Below are positions 9,142-16,320 of a DNA stretch of 64,000 nucleotides, piece after piece. Both the position numbers and the translations under genes were made by a program. Location: assembly GCA_000687675.1 (NCBI GenBank), contig JHWS01000001.1, forward strand, positions 310,001-374,000, in the 5' to 3' direction. Source of the DNA: Lachnospiraceae bacterium NC2008 (GTDB taxonomy: Bacteria; Bacillota; Clostridia; Lachnospirales; Lachnospiraceae). The notes below the pieces were generated by a model. That model did not search any database. It was given only the letters and a program-made list of their open reading frames with translations, and had not been told where the DNA came from. How positions within the stretch are numbered: position 1 is the stretch's first letter; every line of letters begins with the position of its first letter.

Positions 9142-9234
9142 TTATATTTTGTATAAGCTACGGCTCAATGAGTATTCCACAACATCAGTATCAGCATTTT
9201 TGCAGAGAATCATGCCTACGCCTAGATTTTCATG
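9142..9234 (-). pseudogene. C-terminal fragment of a YhcG-like (DUF1016) nuclease
   Basis: A 30-codon open stretch reads H-E-N-L-G-V-G-M-I-L-C-K-N-A-D-T-D-V-V-E and then Y-S-L-S-R-S before a stop. This fits the conserved end of the PDDEXK domain of DUF1016/YhcG proteins (N-P-x-I-G-I-I-L-C-K...V-E-Y-A-L). The rest of the gene is missing. A near-identical fragment lies at 15980-16066. The assignment rests on motif recall and is moderately secure. Confidence 0.5.
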
Positions 9235-9259
9235 AGGCTTTTATAAACATCCTTAAAGT

Positions 9260-9742
9260 CTACTTTTTTCTTATTCTTTTATAAATTTCGAATTGTCTTT
9301 TCTCCTCGTTGTCGTTTTCATTTGCAAGTCCCTTTGCTTCCAGGATTCTGTCTATGGCCTGTGCCGGATCCATTGTATGATACGGCAGGAACAGGCTTCG
9401 TAATTCTTTCGGCTTTACTGTTTTGTAGACCTGCTTGGATGTCTTATCATATGTATAAGCAAAATAGCGGTAGATATACCCGATCCAGTAAAGTTCATTC
9501 AGACTATATTTAACCGAACCGTAGTCCGAACTGCCATATTCTTCATCAATAAGAACCAGAAGATCAGCTGCCTGCATGTTGCTCTGCAATAACGTCATGT
9601 TATCCAACCACTTCGCCGTTTCGCTGTTCATAAATCTCCGGATAAAGATTTCCGAACTTGTATTCTGCGCCTCACGCGACAATTCAAATGCTTTTGCCTG
9701 CATCTCACATAGAAGGAGACCGTCATTATCGATTTTTTTCAT
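9260..9742 (-). CDS. Partner protein of the DUF3990 gene, candidate antitoxin
   Basis: 160-residue soluble, mostly helical protein of no family I can name with certainty. Features are an N-terminal charged helix, a central Y-W-I-G-Y-I-Y-R-Y-F-A-Y stretch, and a basic C-terminal end. It begins 25 bases after the DUF3990-type gene stop in the same operon. Pairs of DUF3990 genes with small helical partners are proposed toxin-antitoxin systems, so an antitoxin role is an inference. The start at 9742 is preferred because an AAGGAG site abuts the ATG four codons earlier too closely. Confidence 0.5.
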   Translation of the reverse strand: MKKIDNDGLLLCEMQAKAFELSREAQNTSSEIFIRRFMNSETAKWLDNMTLLQSNMQAADLLVLIDEEYGSSDYGSVKYSLNELYWIGYIYRYFAYTYDKTSKQVYKTVKPKELRSLFLPYHTMDPAQAIDRILEAKGLANENDNEEKRQFEIYKRIRKK

Positions 9743-9767
9743 ATTGGATTCCATCTCCTTTTGAGCA

Positions 9768-10622
9768 TCATTTCAGAATGTCGTCAATATACTTTCCTTT
9801 TCCTCTGTATTGCCTTCTTGCAAGCTTTACCTTGTCATCTCCGAGCCTGGTCTCCTCGGCTCTTATACCCTTATAGTGTTCTTTTTCGCTGGAGGATATG
9901 TATGACCTTTCAAGTATTTTCAGCCTTCGGGCAGCCTTTCCACTTGTGAACACATACTGATTTCCCAGATTCGTAGCTGCAAGGCAGTGCTTACACTGTT
10001 CGTCTGTTATTTCTCCCGCAATAAACGAATTGATAATCTGAAACATCCGGTTATCCGCGATGGGTGCGACTATATAGTCACAGTTTTCTGTTTCAGTTAT
10101 AAGTTTTTGGACTACGGGATGTTCTTTATATTCGTCCAAGGTTCCTCTGTAATACGCAATGGTAAGCATCCACTCCCGGTCAACTTTATACCGCTTGCTT
10201 TTCAGGCCGAAAGCGTCAAAATCAAGATAATAAACCGAAGAACGATCAAAACCCGAAACAAAAGAAATGGACTGTTCGTAGCTTTCTCCGGTATAAAATC
10301 CCTGTCCGAAATCATTATTTGTCCGGCTTCTATTGACGCTTATCTCTCCCTCGATTTCGCTTTTTGCGCCATGAAAAAGAAGCTTGTGTCCCTGCTTCAG
10401 AGTTTCAAGCCACATCATTTCCTTGAGCCTTCCAAGTTTTATACCATTATCAAAGGCAAAACTGTATACCTGTTCCAGAAGTTTCTCCGAAGCCTCTGTC
10501 TTACCAAGTTCATTTCGGGATAATGTTACCTGCTGTACACCGATCCTTTTTGCCAGCTCTGTCTGCGTTATGCCAAGTATTTCCCGTATTGCCTTCAGAT
10601 CATCTGAAAATTTATAATCCAT
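9768..10622 (-). CDS. Xre HTH-DUF3990 fusion protein, candidate ART-like toxin
   Basis: 284-residue protein with an N-terminal Xre-type helix-turn-helix (about residues 5-60, ITQTELAKRIGVQQVTLSRN) and a DUF3990 domain (about 80-230). Typical DUF3990 motifs are L-L-F-H-G-A-K, D-F-G-Q-G-F-Y-T-G and Y-Y-L-D-F-D. DUF3990 is placed in the ADP-ribosyltransferase clan, so a toxin that modifies a cell target is plausible but unproven. The fused HTH suggests self-regulation at the palindromes just upstream. The start is the ATG at 10622 after GAGGTGAG. An internally deleted second copy lies at 15919-16290. Confidence 0.65.
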   Translation of the reverse strand: MDYKFSDDLKAIREILGITQTELAKRIGVQQVTLSRNELGKTEASEKLLEQVYSFAFDNGIKLGRLKEMMWLETLKQGHKLLFHGAKSEIEGEISVNRSRTNNDFGQGFYTGESYEQSISFVSGFDRSSVYYLDFDAFGLKSKRYKVDREWMLTIAYYRGTLDEYKEHPVVQKLITETENCDYIVAPIADNRMFQIINSFIAGEITDEQCKHCLAATNLGNQYVFTSGKAARRLKILERSYISSSEKEHYKGIRAEETRLGDDKVKLARRQYRGKGKYIDDILK

Positions 10623-10640
10623 TCGTCTTCTCACCTCTTA

Positions 10641-10705
10641 AACTTGTTTATATCATATTACTTAAACAAGTTCAATATCTTTTCGAAGTAATATTACTTA
10701 GCTAA
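10641..10705 (-). promoter_or_regulatory. Palindromic operator region of the DUF3990 operon
   Basis: Upstream of the DUF3990 gene is a 10-bp perfect inverted repeat (AACTTGTTTA ... TAAACAAGTT, 10641-10672), then two shorter palindromes, AAGTAATATTACTT (10686-10699) and CTTAGCTAAG (10696-10705). They are natural sites for the HTH domain of the gene they precede. The 10641-10672 repeat is kept in the decayed copy at about 16209-16240 with one base changed just outside it. Confidence 0.6.
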
Positions 10706-10761
10706 GTTTTTACATCTTTTTGTTTTACTTTTTTTTCTGAAAATCAGCAAATGCCTTTCCA

Positions 10762-11319
10762 TTATCCATTTGCCTCAAAAATCGTCCTTCTTTTATATAC
10801 CTCGTTATTTTTCACTAGTTCATTAAATGATACAGGCGTATAATTGTTAATCATACATCCTGCATTTAATGCGCGTTCTTTATTTTTCATATACATATAT
10901 GACTCATTCTTATTGTTATGAATGTGACCATATATATGCCAGGTTCCATGGAAAAAGCCATTCCATTCAGCAATAGGAAAATGGCATAAACAAATCTGCT
11001 TATCGTCATCTTGAATATGCATCATTTTCTCTACTCCTTCAAGATAGTGCAACGCTTTCGGATTATTCAAAATTGGCAAATCATGATTTCCCAAAATTAA
11101 AATTTTATGCCCCTTCAATTGTCTCAGATACCACTCTGGTTTATTCCCACTTCTATAGCACAGGTCTCCAACAATATATACAGTATCATTATCTTGTACT
11201 CGTTTATTCCAAAGTTCTATAAGTACACGATCCATTTCATCTCTGTCAGAGAATGGACGATGATCAAATCCTATTACATTAGTATGCCCAAAATGAAGAT
11301 CACTTGTATACAAAATCAT
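10762..11319 (-). CDS. Calcineurin-like metallophosphoesterase (RNA-ligase operon gene 5)
   Basis: 185-residue metallophosphoesterase. All metal-binding blocks are visible: DLHFGH (residues 6-11), VGDLC (about 50), GNHD (about 77), H-F-P (about 111) and G-H-I-H (about 130). It resembles small phage and bacterial phosphoesterases often annotated as phosphoesterase or 2',3'-cyclic phosphodiesterase, and could remove phosphates from nucleic acid ends. It is the last gene of the operon that begins with an RNA ligase, 23 bases after the previous phosphoesterase. The substrate cannot be read from sequence. Confidence 0.85.
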   Translation of the reverse strand: MILYTSDLHFGHTNVIGFDHRPFSDRDEMDRVLIELWNKRVQDNDTVYIVGDLCYRSGNKPEWYLRQLKGHKILILGNHDLPILNNPKALHYLEGVEKMMHIQDDDKQICLCHFPIAEWNGFFHGTWHIYGHIHNNKNESYMYMKNKERALNAGCMINNYTPVSFNELVKNNEVYKRRTIFEANG

Positions 11320-11342
11320 TTTATTTCCTCCTTGTTTCTTTA

Positions 11343-12050
11343 CTATTCAACAAATTCCCATTTCTTTTCAACAGTATCAACACAAACAAATCTTTCATCG
11401 CCAATTGGACGGCCATCTTTATAGGTTGAAAAGGTATCAAGGGTTAAAATATTGCCTTCATCAAGGGCAGTTCTTACTGGAGTATGCCCTACTACTTGAA
11501 GTAATTCCATCGGATATAAGCTTATTCCACCATACTGTGGTCTCGCCCAAATTGGGGAATCCTCCTGCCATAGTTCCACCTTTCCCATCTTATTTATCCT
11601 TAAAAACATTGAATCAAAATCAATTTGATTATCTCCAAAATGTCTCATTACAAAGCTTTCGATCAGCCCACCATGACTGAAAACAACATTGTCGATTTTA
11701 TAAATAAAGCCAATATTTTCTGGTGTTAACGCGCCTGTAAGATCATTTATCCTTTTAACCACAGTCTCCCTTGCATAATACGAATACCCTGATTCCATTG
11801 CTTCCCATAGATAACTGACATCATGATTTCCATAACACCAGAAGGTATTTTTATGTTTATTTACAAATGCCACCGCTGCATCAAAAGTTGCATTATATAA
11901 ATCTAAATTCTTTTCTTGATACCAGTCATCTACCAAATCACCTAGCATGACAACTGAATCATATGAGCCTTTAAGAATCAATTGTGATGCTTTTTCAAAC
12001 ATCCAAGGTTTTAAATGTACATCTGGAATAATAAATACTTTGCTCTTAAT
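11343..12050 (-). CDS. Metallophosphoesterase with probable ATT start (RNA-ligase operon gene 4)
   Basis: 235-residue protein phosphatase/Ap4A-hydrolase-like metallophosphoesterase. Motifs are P-D-V-H (residues 9-12), G-D-L-V-D-D-W (about 37), G-N-H-D (about 74), S-H-G-G (about 125) and G-H-T-P (about 190). The first ATG in frame (12002) would remove the P-D-V-H metal-binding block. The frame is open upstream only to a TAG five codons before 12050, with no ATG, GTG or TTG, so I place the start at the ATT at 12050, 4 bases after AGGAG. It begins 7 bases after the previous gene's stop, which favours translational coupling. Confidence 0.75.
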   Translation of the reverse strand: MKSKVFIIPDVHLKPWMFEKASQLILKGSYDSVVMLGDLVDDWYQEKNLDLYNATFDAAVAFVNKHKNTFWCYGNHDVSYLWEAMESGYSYYARETVVKRINDLTGALTPENIGFIYKIDNVVFSHGGLIESFVMRHFGDNQIDFDSMFLRINKMGKVELWQEDSPIWARPQYGGISLYPMELLQVVGHTPVRTALDEGNILTLDTFSTYKDGRPIGDERFVCVDTVEKKWEFVE

Positions 12051-12057
12051 GCGTCTC

Positions 12058-12993
12058 CTATTCTATAACCCCTGCAGGATAAAGATCCCCACTCGGAAGA
12101 ATTGGTTCCTCACCCTCGGCATTTTCTTTTATAACCTCTTTTCTGTCACCAGGCCTTAGTTTTATTGTACCCATACTTGTTTTGACAAAAATAACCTCAT
12201 CACCTATATTCTCAATAAACCATGGACACCCATAGGTATCCTCTGAATAAAATTCAATATTCTGATAATGAGGAAAATAACGAAGATCAATTTTATAATC
12301 TTCAGTATTTATCAAATAACTATCTTGAATGGTTCCGATATGAGGCAGTCCTGTAAAATTCACCCTTTTGCCAGTTTCAGAATTTTTCGGTATATAAAAT
12401 AAGGAATGAAAATAATATTCGCAAAAATTAGCTAGCACAACTAGAACTTTTCCTGGTTCTATTGATGGATACTCAATCATATCTTTATGATTTTCCTTTA
12501 TATTCTTATAATCTGTTATGATATTTGGATATTGGTCTTGTTTCTCAAATCTACAATAATCTAGTGGACAGTGATACTCACTATTTTCTGTAGTAAGAAT
12601 CAATTCATTATTCTCCATATCAATATGCATATTTTTCACAGCCGACGTATGAATCCTCATAGAATCCGCAAGTCTTTTATGTCCAGTCACAATACCATGT
12701 CCATAGTAGAATACTTTTCCATTTTTTTCTTTTTCTTCAATATACCAATAGTACAGTTTTGTTTTTCTATTTTCTCCATAATTTGCCAGGTTTGTAACAT
12801 AAGAATCTATAAGATTTCTTCCAATATCCTCGTATTTTTCATTCTTAAGAATGTTTCTGTGAATACTCATAACTTTTTCTATACCTTTGTACGTAAAGAA
12901 AAGTTTTGTTACTATTCCATAGTCTCGCACAATTCCATGGATATCATATTTCTCTGAATAAACTTCAATCTCTTTAATGTGCCCTTCTGCCAT
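12058..12993 (-). CDS. Unknown protein, RNA-ligase operon gene 3
   Basis: 311-residue soluble protein with no recognised domain. It contains many aromatic and acidic residues (for example Y-Y-F-H-S-L-F-Y-I-P near 215), an N-terminal region resembling a beta-rich fold (V-Y-S-E-K-Y-D-I-H-G-I-V), and a proline-containing C-terminus. An ATG five codons earlier (13008) is possible; the chosen one has GGAG at a better distance. The gene lies between the phosphoesterase pair and the 229-residue protein in a tightly packed operon, so a part in the same nucleic acid end-processing task is inferred. Confidence 0.6.
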   Translation of the reverse strand: MAEGHIKEIEVYSEKYDIHGIVRDYGIVTKLFFTYKGIEKVMSIHRNILKNEKYEDIGRNLIDSYVTNLANYGENRKTKLYYWYIEEKEKNGKVFYYGHGIVTGHKRLADSMRIHTSAVKNMHIDMENNELILTTENSEYHCPLDYCRFEKQDQYPNIITDYKNIKENHKDMIEYPSIEPGKVLVVLANFCEYYFHSLFYIPKNSETGKRVNFTGLPHIGTIQDSYLINTEDYKIDLRYFPHYQNIEFYSEDTYGCPWFIENIGDEVIFVKTSMGTIKLRPGDRKEVIKENAEGEEPILPSGDLYPAGVIE

Positions 12994-13021
12994 ATTTAAT
13001 TTCTCCATACCTCTAGCTACT

Positions 13022-13711
13022 CTAATTACCTCGTTCCATCTTCCTAAAGGACTTCTTTACATCGAAACCATGCATAATAGCCTTATCCTCATCAGTAGCG
13101 CCTTTTGCCTCTGTAGTTTCCGAAGCAGTCTTCTTCATAGAGAAATGTTCCTCTAAGGCACAAAAAATACTCACAGGATCAACGAAGTCGGCTATTCCAC
13201 ACGCTTTGAGAATAGGCATGCTCTGTATCTCTTCTTTAGAAATGCCCTTGTAATCGGTAACTTTGATATGACATCCAAGATTATATTCAAGCCGGTAGTT
13301 TCCTTGATTGACCGCATCCATTAAATCATTCACATGTATTCTAACCTTTTCAACATCCATATCATAAAGCCAATAACTCCACATGTGTTTATTAATCGAT
13401 ACTACACTCAGTTTAATTAACTCATTAGCCCCATTGTAGTTCTTCCATTTTTTAAGAAGTTCTATATTATAATTAATAATTCTACCGCCTAAATCTTTTT
13501 CAGTAATTGTGATTAAGAAAAGCCAATAAGCCACACCACACTGAAGTAGTACAAACCTGTACTTAGAATCGCTATAGTATCTTTGGCATTTCATTCCTTC
13601 ACAAAACATCTCCTTTGTAAGCAAGAAAGAACCACGCCTATCAAACACAATTCTGTCCGTTGGGTCCTGTAAATAATCATAAAAATCATGTTGTTTATCT
13701 ATTATTCTCAT
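13022..13711 (-). CDS. Unknown protein, RNA-ligase operon gene 2
   Basis: 229-residue soluble protein with no family I can name. The N-terminus holds D-Y-L-Q-D-P-T-D-R-I-V-F-D-R-R-G-S-F, the middle is rich in aromatic residues (H-M-W-S-Y-W-L-Y-D), and the C-terminus is charged and probably disordered. The ATG overlaps the RNA ligase stop by one base (TAATG), a sign of translational coupling and probably of a shared complex or pathway. Confidence 0.6.
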   Translation of the reverse strand: MRIIDKQHDFYDYLQDPTDRIVFDRRGSFLLTKEMFCEGMKCQRYYSDSKYRFVLLQCGVAYWLFLITITEKDLGGRIINYNIELLKKWKNYNGANELIKLSVVSINKHMWSYWLYDMDVEKVRIHVNDLMDAVNQGNYRLEYNLGCHIKVTDYKGISKEEIQSMPILKACGIADFVDPVSIFCALEEHFSMKKTASETTEAKGATDEDKAIMHGFDVKKSFRKMERGN

Positions 13712-14760
13712 TATTTCTCTTCGTTTTTCAAAAGATACTTGTTACTTACAACCTTCATCGAAAGTGCTGAACTTATTCTCTCGCTGAAAATTGGTTCTGT
13801 TGGTCTAATTACTATTCCTTCTTTTCTTCCACCATTTGGGTATTCTCCGTCTGCCCTTTCAAGTAATGCTTCCACTGTTGGATACTTTGATGGCAGATCC
13901 ATACCAACCTCTTCAACCGGAACCATCAGCAATCCTAAAGAGTCACAGATTTCCTGCATCTTACGAAGTCCCACTCTCTTCCCATTGATACGTATCGTAA
14001 ACACGTACCATTCCGGCCTTGTCAACTTAAGCCTGTTCTGCTGGATTCCCGGAGCACAAAGTTCTCCCTGCAGAGTAATCAATTTCAATCCGTTCTCTTC
14101 AAAATACTTCCGCACCTTATCTTTAATATTGTCGCGCTTGACCAGATCATAGAATGCACTCTTACCATCATCTTTATACTCATAATTATGACCAGTCACA
14201 TGGAAACCGTCCTCATCTATGGATACTGAATGAGAAGAACCATCCATTTTTGTAGTGATGTAATACTCCATATTGGCAAAATCCCCGATCAGATCAGGGT
14301 CAGCCTGAACCCTAGTCTCATCGGTATGCGGTACATCGATTGGAAGCGTACCGATCACGGTTCCGCCGGTAGTCACCTTCTCTTCGATTTCCCACTTACG
14401 TACTCCAAGGATCTCTGTTACATCTGAACCAAGTTCAATATCTGAAGGCAACTCCGAAAACTGACTGATTGGAAGTAACAACCCCTGGGATATCTGTCCC
14501 CGGAATTTCATAGTCCGTAGCCTAAATCCTTCTCCCATGATATCCGTCTTCCGATAGCTGGATGCTCTCATAAACTCAAACTCTTCCCGTATCGGCAGGA
14601 AACTGTCTATCTCAAAATACACCGCCAGATCCATGGGTTTGAATTGTCCCTTGTTTACCACACACTGCCAACCTAGTACATTTGCTAATTCAATTCTATC
14701 TGCCCCTTCAATTGGCTCAATTTTCCATATTCTCTGTATACTTGCTAATTTTCTCCTCAT
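13711..14760 (-). CDS. ATP-dependent RNA ligase, DRB0094/Rnl5-like
   Basis: 349-residue RNA ligase of the type first seen in Deinococcus (DRB0094, Rnl5): an N-terminal OB-like module followed by the nucleotidyltransferase domain. Motif I is T-T-K-M-D-G-S-S, with the nucleophile Lys at residue 171. Motif III region is TLQGELC (Glu 233), motif IV is EGIVIRP (Glu 314), and motif V is MKVVSNKYLLK near residue 336. The enzyme class seals 3'-OH/5'-phosphate RNA ends through a ligase-AMP intermediate. It heads a five-gene operon with two phosphoesterases, which fits an RNA end-healing and sealing pathway. AGGAGG precedes the ATG; a TTGCAT-N16-TATATC promoter candidate lies upstream. Confidence 0.85.
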   Translation of the reverse strand: MRRKLASIQRIWKIEPIEGADRIELANVLGWQCVVNKGQFKPMDLAVYFEIDSFLPIREEFEFMRASSYRKTDIMGEGFRLRTMKFRGQISQGLLLPISQFSELPSDIELGSDVTEILGVRKWEIEEKVTTGGTVIGTLPIDVPHTDETRVQADPDLIGDFANMEYYITTKMDGSSHSVSIDEDGFHVTGHNYEYKDDGKSAFYDLVKRDNIKDKVRKYFEENGLKLITLQGELCAPGIQQNRLKLTRPEWYVFTIRINGKRVGLRKMQEICDSLGLLMVPVEEVGMDLPSKYPTVEALLERADGEYPNGGRKEGIVIRPTEPIFSERISSALSMKVVSNKYLLKNEEK

Positions 14761-14821
14761 AGCTTTCCTCCTAATTTATTTGAATTTTATTGATATATAA
14801 TTTTAAAGCGTTTATGCAAAT

Positions 14822-14839
14822 AATTCGTTTTGTCGAATT
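14822..14839. promoter_or_regulatory. Palindromic operator upstream of the RNA ligase operon
   Basis: AATTCG-TTTTGT-CGAATT is a perfect 6-bp-arm palindrome lying 62 bases upstream of the ligase start and just upstream of its candidate promoter. A related site with the same ATTCGTTT core (TCGT-TTAT-ACGA, 15221-15232) overlaps the xre promoter. The adjacent Xre regulator probably binds both. Confidence 0.5.
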
Positions 14840-14856
14840 TTAATCGTAAAAAAATT

Positions 14857-15198
14857 TTATTTTTTTTCATTTAAAGCATAAAGATATCCCAAAAGACGAT
14901 TTTTACTGTCGTTGTTCATTCGTCTATACTCAATTAAAAGTTCATACTCATCATCTTTTCGGTATACTGTCAAATAATCATTGTTCAATGTTTCGTTACT
15001 CTCCGATCCAGATATAAGATAATATGGATCTACGTGTAATGTATCGCAGATTACTTTTAGTTTATCGATAGATGGATTTTGTTTTTTGCCCTTCCAACTG
15101 CTCATTGTACTTTGAGGTATACCAGTTTTTTCAGAGAATTCTTTTTGGGTCATTCCTCTGTCATGAACAAGTTGTAATATTCTCTCACCAATTGTCAT
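14857..15198 (-). CDS. Xre-family transcriptional regulator of the RNA ligase operon
   Basis: 113-residue regulator. The N-terminal helix-turn-helix is clear (G-M-T-Q-K-E-F-S-E-K-T-G-I-P-Q-S-T-M-S-S-W), with the usual D-P-Y-Y-L end of the HTH_3 domain near residue 58. A short C-terminal helical region (E-L-L-I-E-Y-R-R-M) probably dimerises. Its promoter is TTGATA (15255-15260), 17 bases, TATTAT (15232-15237), overlapped by a small palindrome. It lies 96 bases upstream of the RNA ligase and faces the same way, so control of that operon is likely. Confidence 0.8.
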   Translation of the reverse strand: MTIGERILQLVHDRGMTQKEFSEKTGIPQSTMSSWKGKKQNPSIDKLKVICDTLHVDPYYLISGSESNETLNNDYLTVYRKDDEYELLIEYRRMNNDSKNRLLGYLYALNEKK

Positions 15199-15220
15199 AA
15201 TATTCTTCTTTCAGAACAAT

Positions 15221-15260
15221 TCGTTTATACGATAATACTACATCGCATCATTTATATCAA
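15221..15260 (-). promoter_or_regulatory. xre promoter with operator
   Basis: The -35 TTGATA and -10 TATTAT boxes are 17 bases apart. The palindrome TCGTTTATACGA (15221-15232) touches the -10 box and probably covers the transcription start, fitting autorepression. Confidence 0.55.
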
Positions 15261-15366
15261 CCATCTTTTTTTACCACTTCTTACAGTCCATTCTTCAGTA
15301 CCTTAAGATGTCCCTGCATCATTCATATTTTGTTCATGATGCCTGTGATACGTTTCGATGATATGC

Positions 15367-15523
15367 TTATTTATTTGACTGAGCGCATACACTGAATGCA
15401 GGTCGCATATCTTCAATCTGTCCACGGGAAATACCATAACGTTTTGCTAGGCATTCCAAGGAGAGCAGGAGCATTATAAGAAAAATCATCATAAACATAG
15501 ATTGTTTTTTCATCTATTGCCAT
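15367..15523 (-). pseudogene. hipA: hipA with a large internal deletion
   Basis: The ATG at 15523 overlaps the hipB stop by one base, the usual hipBA coupling. The first about 23 codons read like a HipA N-terminus (D-E-K-T-I-Y-V-Y-D-D-F...A-P-A-L-L-G). A stop in this frame comes at 15413. In another frame the sequence reads A-K-R-Y-G-I-S-R-G-Q-I-E-D-M-R-P-A-F-S, the expected HipA C-terminal end, with its stop at 15367. Almost the whole kinase domain is gone and the ends are out of frame, so no toxin can be made. Confidence 0.65.
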
Positions 15524-15843
15524 TAATCATTCCTCCTTGTTGCCCGTTTTCTTGTAATCAACTTTAGATCCTGCAATTGTCTACCCATCTTATCATCTCT
15601 AGCAACCATTTCAAGATCGGTATCCATCCCACCAAGTGCATGAAGTACTGCAGCATATATTCCAATTGCAACTGCAGGATTACCGGACTCTACTTTCCAC
15701 AGAGAAGACCTGCTGATACCGGCTCTTTCTGCCACCAATGTTGATGAAAGATTTCTTCTGAGTCTCGCCAGTTTAATCTGCTCACCCATCTTTTTTAATA
15801 CATCTTCAGTTTTCGGTACTATATTATATGCAGCTTTCTTCAT
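15523..15843 (-). CDS. hipB: HipB-like Xre antitoxin, orphaned
   Basis: 106-residue Xre-family protein of the HipB type. The helix-turn-helix runs from about residue 20 to 75 (RLRRNLSSTLVAERAGISRS). A basic C-terminal tail follows (L-I-T-R-K-R-A-T-R-R-N-D). HipB binds and neutralises the HipA kinase and represses the operon; here HipA is destroyed. The promoter (TTGACC-N17-TATAAT) and flanking operator arms are intact, so it may still be expressed and autoregulated. Confidence 0.75.
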   Translation of the reverse strand: MKKAAYNIVPKTEDVLKKMGEQIKLARLRRNLSSTLVAERAGISRSSLWKVESGNPAVAIGIYAAVLHALGGMDTDLEMVARDDKMGRQLQDLKLITRKRATRRND

Positions 15844-15857
15844 TTGCTCGCTCCTTT

Positions 15858-15910
15858 AATGTTTACTATTATATACACTAACCAGTATTTGGTCAATAAT
15901 AGCAAACATT
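15858..15910 (-). promoter_or_regulatory. hipB promoter bracketed by an inverted repeat
   Basis: -35 TTGACC (15891-15896), a 17-base spacer and -10 TATAAT (15868-15873) read toward hipB. The 14-base arms AATGTTTACTATTA (15858-15871) and TAATAGCAAACATT (15897-15910) match at 13 of 14 positions and bracket the promoter, as expected for a HipB operator pair. Confidence 0.7.
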
Positions 15911-15918
15911 AGCCTTTC

Positions 15919-15946
15919 TAAAAAAACTCCCAACATTTCTGTTGGG
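15919..15946 (-). terminator. Terminator closing the decayed DUF3990/yhcG copy
   Basis: Read on the minus strand, CCCAACA-GAAA-TGTTGGG is followed by AG and seven T residues. The same hairpin, partly eroded, ends the first copy near 9097. Confidence 0.75.
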
Positions 15947-15979
15947 AACAACATGTTTTAAAATAGACATTTTGATTAG

Positions 15980-16290
15980 TTATATTTTGTATAAGCTACG
16001 GCTCAATGAGTATTCCAAAACATCTGTATCAGCATTTTTGCAGAGAATCATGCCTACGCTTGGATTTTAATTTTGTCCGGTTTCTATTGACGCTTATCTC
16101 TCCCTCGATTTCGCTTTTTGCCAGCTCTGTCTGCGCTATGCCAAGTATTTCCCGTATTGCCTTCAGATTATTTGAAAATTTATAATCCATTCGTCTTCTC
16201 ACCTCTTAAACTTGTTTATATCATATTACTTAAACAAGTTTAATATCTTTTCGAAGTAATATTACTTAGCCAAGTTTTGCATCTGTTTTA
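15980..16290 (-). pseudogene. Internally deleted second copy of the DUF3990/yhcG region
   Basis: This stretch matches three separate parts of the 9.1-10.7 kb region joined together. They are the YhcG-like C-terminal fragment (15980-16066, N-P-S-V-G-M-I-L-C-K), a short DUF3990 coding piece (about 16070-16120, matching 10313-10367), and the HTH start plus operator (about 16121-16290, matching 10554-10710). The inner join lies at an 8-base CTTTTTGC repeat present at both break points in the intact copy (10360-10367 and 10546-10553), as in deletion between short direct repeats. Confidence 0.75.
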
Positions 16291-16320
16291 GTTATTTGTA
16301 ATATTATTATATCTAATAAT

